Program-made: the position numbers and the translations under genes
Notes under the pieces: model-generated
Told to the model about the DNA's origin: nothing
Seen by the model: the letters and a program-made list of their open reading frames with translations, nothing else
The model's database searches: none
Origin: Phycisphaerae bacterium
GTDB lineage: Bacteria > Planctomycetota > Phycisphaerae > Sedimentisphaerales > Anaerobacaceae
Direction of reading: 5' to 3'
Assembly: GCA_017993835.1 (NCBI GenBank)
Contig: JAGOLX010000001.1
Coordinates: 176,372 to 240,371, forward strand
Length of the DNA stretch: 64,000 nt
Shown here: positions 52,376 to 59,880 of the stretch, piece after piece
Layout: each line of letters begins with the position of its first letter
How positions within the stretch are numbered: the stretch's first letter is position 1

Positions 52376-53287
52376 TCAGCAGCGGCGCAGGGCCACTCGG
52401 ACGCGGGCCTCGATGAATCCCCAGGCGATCCCGATCCCCAACCCGACCGCGTGGACCATGTTGGCGACGTTCGGGATCAGTCCGAACAGGCACAGGAAGA
52501 ACCAGACGATGGCGAGACTGATGGTCTGCGGGTGCAGCGAGAGCCTGGAGGCCGGATTGAACCGACCCTGCATCCAGACGTACCCGAGCAGGCCGTAGTT
52601 GACGCCGGACATGCCTCCGAAGCCCGGGCCGGTGTGCAGGTACTGGGCGAGATTCGACGTCCCCGCGATCACCAGCACCAGCGCCGACAGCAGCCAGGAA
52701 CTCCTGCGCGCTTCGATCATGCTCCCGATGTCCCGCAGCCAGAGCATGTTGAAGAGGATATGCGGGATTCCGAAATGAAGGAAGATGGGGGTGAACAGCC
52801 GCCAGATCTGGCCCCGGCGGATCTCCGGCAGCTCTTCACTCCAGTGAATGTACTCCCCTTCGACACGATACTCCGTGATGGACAGCGGCTGGAGGGACTG
52901 TGTGTTGTCGCCCAGCGAAGTGAAGACCGCCACCCCGACGCTGATAACGATCAAGGCGATGGTGACGGGTCCGAGCGGGACCGGCGGCACGTAGAACATC
53001 GTCCGGGCATCGACGACGCGAGCCCGCCGGGAGGGCCGGGTGGTTTCATCCAGGTGTTTCTGTCGGGCTGTGACACGCGACACTTGGGCGAAGGCCGGAT
53101 CGTCGGGATTGGCCCGGAACTGATCCAACAAGGACCTGGAGGTCTCGATATGGTCGTCATCCAGAATCCAGATCTCCCATTCGCCGCCCGAAGTCGGATC
53201 CACCTGGTTCTCGATGTCTTTGGCGTGGAGAAAATCACCGAAGTGCCTGGCCTGCGTCTCGTCGTGCAGCGTGCCGATGGGTCTCAT
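52376..53287 (-). CDS. Rhomboid intramembrane serine protease, GlpG-like
   Basis: 303 residues. The N-terminal soluble part resembles the GlpG cytoplasmic domain (HDETQARHFGDFLHAKDIEN, WILDDDHIETSRSLLDQF). The membrane domain carries the L1 region, helix 4 with catalytic Ser227 in GGMSGVNYGLLGY, and helix 6 with catalytic His279 in MVHAVGLGIGIAWGF. It cleaves membrane proteins within the bilayer. The ATG at 53287 overlaps the stop of the channel gene upstream (ATGA), so the two are translated together, a link that suggests the channel might be a substrate or partner (inference). Confidence 0.9.
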   Translation of the reverse strand: MRPIGTLHDETQARHFGDFLHAKDIENQVDPTSGGEWEIWILDDDHIETSRSLLDQFRANPDDPAFAQVSRVTARQKHLDETTRPSRRARVVDARTMFYVPPVPLGPVTIALIVISVGVAVFTSLGDNTQSLQPLSITEYRVEGEYIHWSEELPEIRRGQIWRLFTPIFLHFGIPHILFNMLWLRDIGSMIEARRSSWLLSALVLVIAGTSNLAQYLHTGPGFGGMSGVNYGLLGYVWMQGRFNPASRLSLHPQTISLAIVWFFLCLFGLIPNVANMVHAVGLGIGIAWGFIEARVRVALRRC

Positions 53288-54144
53288 GAGTCGGCGATCT
53301 CCTTTCCGCAGTGGGGACATCGCTGCGTCTTCTTGCGGCTGGCCAGGTCGTCCAGGAATCCCGCGCCGAGGACAGCGGTCGGCAGGGCGAACATCCCGAT
53401 CCCCAGCATGGCGGTCATGGACGCCATTACCTTGCCGATCGGGGTGACGGGGTAGGCGTCGCCGTACCCGACGGTGGTGAGCGTCACCGCGGCCCACCAC
53501 ATGGCGCCCGGGATGCTCGAGAACACCTCCGGCTGGGCCTCATGCTCCGCGTAGTACATCAGCGAGGACGCCACGACCAGGAGAATCACCAGGATGAACA
53601 CCGCGCCGAGGAGCTGGTCCTGCCGGCTCTTGACGACCCGCACGAGCATCTGGAGGGAGTCGGAGTAGCGGGCGAGCTTGGCGATCCGCATGATCCGCAT
53701 CACGCGGAACAGACGAAACAGCCGCAGCACTCGCAGGTCCACGCCCAGGAAGGGCAGATAGAAGGGCAGCACCGCCGCCAGATCCACCAGCGACAGCGGC
53801 GCCAGAGCGAAACGCATCCGCCCGACGCGAGGACTCGCATAGGCCGGGTCTTCCACGCACGACCACACCCTCAGCACGTACTCCACCGAGAACACGCCCA
53901 CCGAGAAGTACTCGAAGACCGTGAACCACAAGGGCACGAGCGAATGGACCCGCTCGACCGACTCGACCACCATGGCAGCGATGTTCAGCAGGATCAATCC
54001 CACGATGAACACGTCGAAGATGCTGCTGGTCCTGTCGACGGTCTTCGCGTGAGTCAGGATCTCGTAAACGCGCCTGCGCACCGGCCGGCGGGACCGCTGG
54101 GGGATGTGGTCGGTCCCTTCCACAGTTGATTTCTCGGACGACAT
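53284..54144 (-). CDS. Voltage-gated-type potassium channel with C-terminal zinc knuckle
   Basis: 286 residues. Six membrane segments with an S4-like helix (RVLRLFRLFRVMRIMRIAKL, Arg about every third residue), the pore helix and selectivity filter WWAAVTLTTVGYGDAYPV, and inner helix GIGMFALPTAVLGAGF. The C-terminus ends QRCPHCGKEIADS, half of a zinc ribbon, so a tetramer could share metal between subunits (inference). It should conduct K+ across the inner membrane. The ATG at 54144 follows GGAGG at a good distance. Coupled to the rhomboid gene by a four-base overlap. Confidence 0.9.
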   Translation of the reverse strand: MSSEKSTVEGTDHIPQRSRRPVRRRVYEILTHAKTVDRTSSIFDVFIVGLILLNIAAMVVESVERVHSLVPLWFTVFEYFSVGVFSVEYVLRVWSCVEDPAYASPRVGRMRFALAPLSLVDLAAVLPFYLPFLGVDLRVLRLFRLFRVMRIMRIAKLARYSDSLQMLVRVVKSRQDQLLGAVFILVILLVVASSLMYYAEHEAQPEVFSSIPGAMWWAAVTLTTVGYGDAYPVTPIGKVMASMTAMLGIGMFALPTAVLGAGFLDDLASRKKTQRCPHCGKEIADS

Positions 54145-54257
54145 CGAACCTCCGGTATTCCGGGTCTTCAGGATATCCAAAACGGCATTCTACCGGCTGG
54201 TTGTGCCCATGACACGCAAATTGTGCGTTGCCCCGGGACGTGCGCTCGCGGCGGGTG

Positions 54258-54286
54258 TTGGCCCGACGCGGGGCATTTGTTATGCT
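54258..54286 (+). promoter_or_regulatory. Candidate promoter for the 54333 gene
   Basis: TTGGCC (54258-54263), 17-base spacer and TATGCT (54281-54286), about 40 bases of leader. Confidence 0.5.
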
Positions 54287-54332
54287 TTCACTGGCTGTTA
54301 GAGTCAGGCGGCAACGGGTTGTCGCCTTTCGT

Positions 54333-55010
54333 ATGCTCACCTCGATTCTCAAACGACATACCGAAATCGGCGGCGAACTGGGCTACTTCGGACTGGGCGC
54401 CTGGTGGATCTCGACATTCTCCGTCGGACAGCGTAGAAGCATGGAAGCGCTGTTCCAGGGGCCGGACATGCCGAAGAAGGCAAGGCCGCTGACCCGGGAC
54501 CGCGGGTTGCTGCCCGCGCAGTCGGCTGGGGAACTGCTGGTCCTCCTGGCCGACCGGCTGTGTGACCAGCCCCAGGACCGGCCTGTCGCCTGCCTGGTCC
54601 TTGCCAAGGCCGAAGAAAGAGCAACGGCCGAGAACGACGTGCTCGGCCTGCACTTCGCCTATCACCAGATGATTCGCCTGCACCTGCGATGGAAGGACCG
54701 CTTCCCGGACGCCGCGGACCTGGCGTTCGCGGCCTGCCACAAGCAGATCCGGATCTCGACCGCCGCCGCACAGGCCTTTCGCTCGCGGGCCGCCGGAAAG
54801 CCGCTTCCCGTTCATCTGGGCTACCAGCACGCCGCGACTATTCTGGAACAGCAGGATGTCTGCGCGCGGGCCATCGAGATCTGCAAGCAGGCGCAGGAGG
54901 AGGGCTGGAGCGGCAACTGGGAATGGCGGATCGTACGCCTGGCCCGACGGTTGCACGAGCGGGACGGCACCTTGAGGATCATATCATCGTCCGGCATGGG
55001 CCCGGTGTAG
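54333..55010 (+). CDS. Hypothetical protein, about 225 residues
   Basis: 225 residues from the ATG at 54333 (leader MLTSILKRHTEIGGELGYFG). Not recognised. It is predicted mainly helical and soluble, with a TPR-like second half (FAACHKQIRISTAAAQAFRS, GYQHAATILEQQDVCARAIE, ICKQAQEEGW), that is, one or two helix pairs like those of small TPR proteins. No signal peptide. It converges with the CheX-like gene, 48 bases apart. Coding is supported by a good promoter, codon bias and a clean start after the divergent channel gene. Confidence 0.65.
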   Translation: MLTSILKRHTEIGGELGYFGLGAWWISTFSVGQRRSMEALFQGPDMPKKARPLTRDRGLLPAQSAGELLVLLADRLCDQPQDRPVACLVLAKAEERATAENDVLGLHFAYHQMIRLHLRWKDRFPDAADLAFAACHKQIRISTAAAQAFRSRAAGKPLPVHLGYQHAATILEQQDVCARAIEICKQAQEEGWSGNWEWRIVRLARRLHERDGTLRIISSSGMGPV

Positions 55011-55058
55011 CGGCCGACGCCTCTCGCATTCTCCGCGTCCCGACGAAATTCGGCTCGC

Positions 55059-55538
55059 TCATCCGCCGCGATGCCGATGCACCAGCGACAGTTCCGCACG
55101 GTGCTCCTGGCCGACCGCCACCGGCACCGCGACGCAGGACATCTCTTCACCCAGTCGGTTCTTCAGTTGCCGGCCGTAGACCACCGTCGGAATCGAGATC
55201 TCGACGTTCGTGACTTCGTGCTGCACGCGGGTCTTGACGCCGCCCATGATCATGTTCGCGATCTCGCCCATCGCGTCGGTGATCTCGGTGTCGGCCAAGG
55301 CCGAGCTGTCGTCTGTGCACAGCATGCCCGCGGCCGCCGCACGCGCGCACGCGTCGTTGCAGGAGATCCCGAAGCAGCCTTCCAGGTCGCCTTTGAACGT
55401 GATGGTCGCGAGGAACATCAAGTCCTCGCTCGCCGGCCCGGGGTCGGCCAGTCGCTCCATGGGGATCGCCACCATGGATGCGAAAACCTCCTTGGCACTG
55501 TCCAACATCACGTCTTCAAGCGATACGGTTGTCACCAT
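55059..55538 (-). CDS. CheX-like chemotaxis phosphatase domain protein
   Basis: 159 residues, the size of CheX/CheC-family proteins that dephosphorylate CheY-P. The catalytic helix has Glu and Asn in EITDAMGEIANMIMGGVKTR, matching ExxN. A central sheet precedes it (LMFLATITFKGDLEGCFGIS). It may counteract a receiver such as the CheY-like protein at 35821, although that gene is 19 kb away (inference). The ATG at 55538 is preceded by GGAGAG; in-frame codons upstream add a non-family tail. Confidence 0.82.
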   Translation of the reverse strand: MVTTVSLEDVMLDSAKEVFASMVAIPMERLADPGPASEDLMFLATITFKGDLEGCFGISCNDACARAAAAGMLCTDDSSALADTEITDAMGEIANMIMGGVKTRVQHEVTNVEISIPTVVYGRQLKNRLGEEMSCVAVPVAVGQEHRAELSLVHRHRGG

Positions 55539-55813
55539 ACGTTCAATCTCTCCACGGACCTGCTGGCCACGCGCAGATTCCCTACCCTCTGGGTCCCCCG
55601 GCGCCGTCGCCGAGGCGTTCATCGTCCGCTACATCGGCCGAACTCGCGTCCTGCTCCAGCGTTTTTCTCCCGCTCGTCCGCCGGTGGGGGTCGCGGAAAG
55701 CCGTTTGGCTGCGTCCGCCGACGGACCCGTGGGCGAGTCGCGTTGTCCTCTATGTCCGGTAACTCGCGTGCGGATCGTCGCCATTCAACGTGGCAGGGGG
55801 GCCCGGCCGCGGG

Positions 55814-56620
55814 TCACGAGCCCCATTTCTCGTATCCCGGCGGCGGGCCGTCGGGGAAGTTCAACCAGGCGAACTCGCCGTGCAGCTCTTTGGCCTTCGC
55901 GTCGCGCGCCAGCGCCGCTTCGATCTCGTCGTCGAACAGGCCGATGACGTACCGATGCCCGTCGTGCGTGATCTTCGCCTTCCATCGGTCGCCGTACCGG
56001 CTGACGCCGATGTACTGCGAGCTCTTTCGCTTGCCGTTGGGCCGGACCTTCCGGCTGGGTCGCGTGTTGTACCGATTCTGGGCCCGCGTCACCAGCCGCA
56101 GGTTCGACCGGTGGTTGTCCAGCGTGCTGTTGTTCTTGTGATCCACCCACATCCCCGGCGGCGGGTCCATGATGAGCCGGTGCATCGACACCGGCTGCCC
56201 GTCGATCACCGTGCCAGCGTAGAACCGGCCCTCGCTGCACTTGGCGTGCCAGGTGTACTCGCTGAGCCACTCGTAATCCTCCGGATCGACCAGGGCGAAG
56301 AGGTTCCGCGTCAGGGGGATCTGCCGCTCGCCGGCGTAGGTTCCCGTCGTTTGGTCCTGGCCCTCTGGTTCGGGCTTGGGCCGCCAGTTCCGGCACGGCC
56401 CCCGCTGGAACACCCGGCGCATCTGGCCCGGCCAGTCGGGGTGGTTCGAGCACATCGGCAGGCGGGCCCAGCCCGACGCGAACGACTGCATCAGCTCGTA
56501 GGCGTCCCACACTGCGTGCAGGCAGTTGTGGCACCCGCGCAGCTCCGCCGCCTTCCGCGGCGCAGACTCGGACTTTGAACCCGGATCGCCTTTCTTCGCT
56601 GGCTCTCGCACGATGCGCAT
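55814..56620 (-). CDS. HNH endonuclease with AP2 domain
   Basis: 268 residues. An N-terminal Cys-rich part (RGCHNCLHAVWDAYELMQ, LPMCSNHPDWPGQMRRVFQR with CRNW nearby) may bind zinc. An HNH core follows (VSMHRLIMDPPPGMWVDHKN, then NSTLDNHRSNLRLVTRAQNR), and a C-terminal AP2/ERF-like DNA-binding domain (SSQYIGVSRYGDRWKAKITH, IGLFDDEIEAALARDAKAKE). This HNH-AP2 arrangement is typical of freestanding homing-type endonucleases in phages and bacteria. ATG at 56620 after GGGAGGA. A strong promoter lies about 110 bases upstream. Probably a selfish or defence element. Confidence 0.87.
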   Translation of the reverse strand: MRIVREPAKKGDPGSKSESAPRKAAELRGCHNCLHAVWDAYELMQSFASGWARLPMCSNHPDWPGQMRRVFQRGPCRNWRPKPEPEGQDQTTGTYAGERQIPLTRNLFALVDPEDYEWLSEYTWHAKCSEGRFYAGTVIDGQPVSMHRLIMDPPPGMWVDHKNNSTLDNHRSNLRLVTRAQNRYNTRPSRKVRPNGKRKSSQYIGVSRYGDRWKAKITHDGHRYVIGLFDDEIEAALARDAKAKELHGEFAWLNFPDGPPPGYEKWGS

Positions 56621-56727
56621 AACTCGGTCCTCCCAATCCCGGCGACGAACGTCGCCCGCTTCCGATCTTCGCCGGCCCGACCCGCACCCCCGGCCGGCAC
56701 GCCGCACACTCGTGCGACGTACTCCCC

Positions 56728-56756
56728 AAACTACCGCCCCAGGAATGCGATGTCAA
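56728..56756 (-). promoter_or_regulatory. Promoter of the HNH-AP2 gene
   Basis: TTGACA (56756-56751), 17-base spacer and TAGTTT (56733-56728) on the minus strand, followed by a leader of about 100 bases. Confidence 0.6.
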
Positions 56757-57494
56757 CAAAAATATATAGAATTTCGGAACCTAAAGAACACTCCCGATGT
56801 GCGCACCACAGAGACTCAGAGAACACCGAGCTTCCTGCCTGTACCTCTCTTCGGCAATCATCGATGATTCATGCCAACGGGGCCTGCGAATGGGCGGCAG
56901 CGGTAGGGTGGGCTATGCCCACCGTTCTTCTTCACCACGAAGGGCGCGAAGGTAGATGAATCTGCTCAGACCCGGACACCGAGGGCACGAATACGAAGGC
57001 TCCGGCAGGGACACTCAGGATTCACACAGATCAGACTCTGTCCTCGCGAGCGCATCGCGGCAATCTGCCTTCCACCGCGAAGAAAGACGAATCCACTCTC
57101 GCAAAGACGCCAAGCCCGCAGAGGGCCTCCGGCCTGTCGTTCCAGCCACACCTGCCCTCGACCCGATCGGGGGGAAAGCGGGAATCCATCTTCCATTCAC
57201 CGCAGAGGCACAGAGGACCCAGAGAAGAGGGTTTTGCCACGGATGCACGGAGGCCCAAAGATCGAAGAATGTCAGAAACCGCGGATGAACGCCGATGGAC
57301 GCTGATGCGACTCGGTCATTGCGAGCGCGGCGCGGCAATCCCTTCTTGTCATTCCCGCGCAGGCGGGAATCCAGGCTTTTTCACCGCAGAGAGCACGAAG
57401 GGAGATCATCCACAGATTACTCAGATTTCACAGATTCCGAGTCGGGACAGTCTGCGGAAGTCGGCAAAATCGGCGGACAAACCCTCTTGCCTGC

Positions 57495-57522
57495 CTCTGT
57501 GGCTTCGTGGCTCTGTGTGAGA
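57495..57522. repeat. 28-bp inverted repeat, left copy
   Basis: A 28-base sequence beginning CTCTGTGGCTTCGTGG has an exact reverse complement at 62707-62734. The pair encloses the whole three-gene restriction-modification-like module. Confidence 0.85.
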
Positions 57523-57677
57523 TATGTGCCTGCAAATGCGTCTTGACTCCTTTGTCTTGCCCGCCCATAATCAATCGCGGTTCGCCTGGCTCGGATCTAC
57601 CCTCTGAGGATCGAGAGGCGATGCGTTCAGATGGCGCCAAAGGAACAGACCTTACACCTCGCATTCTCCTGGATGAG

Positions 57678-58340
57678 ATGACAGAAACAAGATTGATGGA
57701 AAAGCAGGTTGTCTCCAAGAAGAGGGTTGCCGATCATGGCGAGGTCTTGACCGGCAGACGCGAGGTCAATGCCATGCTGGACTTGGTCCAGCAGGAGACC
57801 GAGCGCATCGACTCGCGCTTTCTGGAACCCGCCTGCGGAACGGGCAACTTCCTCACCGAGATTCTCGAACGGAAGCTGCGCGTCGTGGACAGACGTTATC
57901 GGCGCAGCGACATCGAGCACGAGCGATATACTTTGCTCGCGGTTTCATCCATCTACGGTATCGACCTTCTCAAAGACAACGTTGTGCAGTGCCGCCGACG
58001 CCTGCTTGCAATCGTGGAGAGCCACTGCAAGAGTCTCTTCAATGAGGATTTCCTACGGACAATTCGGTTTGTCCTCGAACGTAACATCATCCACGGAAAC
58101 GCCCTATCCCTCAAGACCGTCAGTGACGAACCGAAACCCATTGTCTTCTCCGAATGGTCACTGGTCAACGGCAGTATGGTGAAACGCAGGGACTTCGAGT
58201 TCCACGCGTTGCTATCCTTCGCCGGGACGAAGGGGGAGCCGCTCTTCTCCGATCTCGGCGAAGAAGCCTTCTTCCCCGAACCGATCAGAGACTATCCTCT
58301 CACCCATTATTTGAAGCTCGCTGATGCTCAAGGGAAGTAA
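57678..58340 (+). CDS. DNA methylase-like protein with AdoMet motif but no NPPY
   Basis: 220 residues. Starts KKRVADHGEVLTGRREVNAM, then AdoMet-binding motif I RFLEPACGTGNFLTEIL (about 48-63), motif II SSIYGIDLLKDNVVQCRRR, and a motif III-like NIIHGNALSLKT. Where N6-adenine methylases have NPPY, this protein reads PIVFSEWSLVNGSMVKRRDF and then ends. It may supply AdoMet binding or a structural half of a split methylase together with the next gene product (inference). ATG 57678 chosen; ATG 57621 and 57696 are alternatives. Its 3' end overlaps the next gene by 17 bases in another frame. Base composition looks less GC-rich than the core genes. Confidence 0.75.
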   Translation: MTETRLMEKQVVSKKRVADHGEVLTGRREVNAMLDLVQQETERIDSRFLEPACGTGNFLTEILERKLRVVDRRYRRSDIEHERYTLLAVSSIYGIDLLKDNVVQCRRRLLAIVESHCKSLFNEDFLRTIRFVLERNIIHGNALSLKTVSDEPKPIVFSEWSLVNGSMVKRRDFEFHALLSFAGTKGEPLFSDLGEEAFFPEPIRDYPLTHYLKLADAQGK

Positions 58341-59880
58341 TTACAACCCGGATGTCCTCAACTGCTTGGCGAACCTCAGCAGCGATGAGGTGTTCACGCC
58401 CCCAGCGATGGCCAATCGCATTCTCGACCTGCTGCCGGCGCAGATCTGGAGCGACAAGAACGCGACGTTTCTCGATCCAGTCTGCAAATCCGGCGTTTTC
58501 CTGCGTGAGATCGCCAAGCGGCTCGACGCGGGGCTGGAAAAGGTCTTCCCCGACAAACAGAAGCGGCTGAACCACGTCTTCGGTAAGCAGCTCTATGGCC
58601 TGGCGATCACCGAGATCACCGCACTACTCTCGCGGCGGTCGGTCTACTGCTCCAAGACCGCCAATGGCAAGTACTCCGTCTGCGGAAGCTTCGACGACGA
58701 GCAGGGCAACATCCGCTTTGCACGCACCGAGCACACGTGGAAGCGTGGAAGTTGCACCTTCTGCGGTGCCAGCGAGAAGAACTATAATCGCAGCGAGACG
58801 CTTGAGTCGCACGCGTACGAGTTCATCCACGTCGATGACCCCGAGGAGATTTTGAGAATGAAATTCGATGTAATCGTCGGGAATCCACCCTATCAGTTGA
58901 GCGACGGTGGATTCGGTCGTAGCGCCTCGCCTATTTACCACGAATTCGTACAGCAAGCGAAGAAGCTGAACCCACGGTTCTTGACCATGATCACTCCTTC
59001 TCGCTGGTTCGGCGGCGGGAAGGGGTTGGATACCTTCCGCGATGCGATGCTCCACGATCGCCGCATTTCTCACATAGTTGACTATCCGAAACTCTATGAT
59101 GGATTCTCCGGCGTAAAGATTCGCGGCGGCGTGTCGTACTTCCTGTGGAGCCGCGATTATGACGGGCCATGTTCGGTGCAGACCATGTGGGACGGCGAAC
59201 CACTTGGACCGCCGGTGACGCGAAGATTAGATGCCTACGATGTTCTCGTCCGCCGGAATGAGGCGGTGCCGATCCTTGACAAGGTGCGTGCTTGCCGCGT
59301 CAATGGCCAGCCGGAACCGACATTGGACAAGCGAGTCTCCAGCAGGAAACCATTTGGCTTTCCGACGAACTACCACGGGGCGTCATCGCCCAAGGGTATG
59401 CGCCAGGCCGTCAAGCTCTATGGATCACAACGAATCTCTTGGATCAAACGCTCAGACATTCAGAGGAATCCGGAATGGGTCGACCAGTGGAAGGTCCTGG
59501 TGACACGTCTTCAGGGCACTAGCGCGGCGGTCGAAACGCAATTCGTTAGCAGACCGATCATTGCGGGCCCTGGAGAAGCCTGCTCAGAGACATACTTGGT
59601 CGCAGGGAGATTTGGCAGCAAGCGGCAAGCTGAGCGTTACGCCACCTATCTGCGGACACGTTTTGTTCGTTTCCTCGTGTCCCTACGAAAGGTAACGCAA
59701 GATGCGACGAAGGATGTCTATTCTTTCGTTCCGGATGTTCCACTTGACCGTGATTGGACTGACAAGGATCTCTATGAGCGGTACGGTTTGAACAGGGAGG
59801 AGATCAACTTCATCGAATCCGTTGTCCGTCCGATGCCCGAAGCCAATGGCGAGGAGCATGCGGAGGATGGTGATGAGTAA
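58324..59880 (+). CDS. N6-adenine DNA methylase-like protein (Eco57I type)
   Basis: 518 residues. Motif I is altered (TFLDPVCKSGVFLREIAKRL, with CKSG where GSG-type is usual). A Cys-containing segment follows (SVYCSKTANGKYSVCGSFDD, then GSCTFCGA, resembling a zinc finger), then catalytic motif IV, FDVIVGNPPYQL with NPPY at 187-190, and TPSRWFGGGKGLDTFRDAML. The C-terminal half (about 300-500) is a likely target-recognition domain. It should methylate adenine N6 in a specific sequence, possibly with the preceding protein. ATG 58324 lies within the upstream gene; the restriction-helicase gene starts eight bases before its stop. Confidence 0.82.
   Translation: MLKGSNYNPDVLNCLANLSSDEVFTPPAMANRILDLLPAQIWSDKNATFLDPVCKSGVFLREIAKRLDAGLEKVFPDKQKRLNHVFGKQLYGLAITEITALLSRRSVYCSKTANGKYSVCGSFDDEQGNIRFARTEHTWKRGSCTFCGASEKNYNRSETLESHAYEFIHVDDPEEILRMKFDVIVGNPPYQLSDGGFGRSASPIYHEFVQQAKKLNPRFLTMITPSRWFGGGKGLDTFRDAMLHDRRISHIVDYPKLYDGFSGVKIRGGVSYFLWSRDYDGPCSVQTMWDGEPLGPPVTRRLDAYDVLVRRNEAVPILDKVRACRVNGQPEPTLDKRVSSRKPFGFPTNYHGASSPKGMRQAVKLYGSQRISWIKRSDIQRNPEWVDQWKVLVTRLQGTSAAVETQFVSRPIIAGPGEACSETYLVAGRFGSKRQAERYATYLRTRFVRFLVSLRKVTQDATKDVYSFVPDVPLDRDWTDKDLYERYGLNREEINFIESVVRPMPEANGEEHAEDGDE

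Larger units (their letters stand above)
56621..57677. other. Gene-free repeat-rich block left of the restriction module
   Basis: About 1.06 kb without a convincing gene. After the HNH promoter it is filled from about 56800 with degenerate phrases such as CACAGAGACTCAGAGAAC, ACCACGAAGGGCGCGAAGG and CACCGCAGAGGCACAGAG. It also holds a CTGCCCTCGACC...GCGGGAATCC unit (57147), CATTGCGAGCGCGGCG (57316) and CATTCCCGCGCAGGCGGG (57350). The open frames crossing it are repeat translations, not genes. Confidence 0.7.

Noticed and set aside
56800..57535. CRISPR-like array
   Set aside because: The repeats are degenerate, change orientation, vary in spacing and have no constant repeat-spacer period; no cas gene is present.
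57678..59880. The two methylase genes as one gene broken by a frameshift
   Set aside because: Each has its own AdoMet motif I and own N-terminal region, and the overlap is a tidy 17 bases. A frameshifted single methylase would not have two motif I copies.
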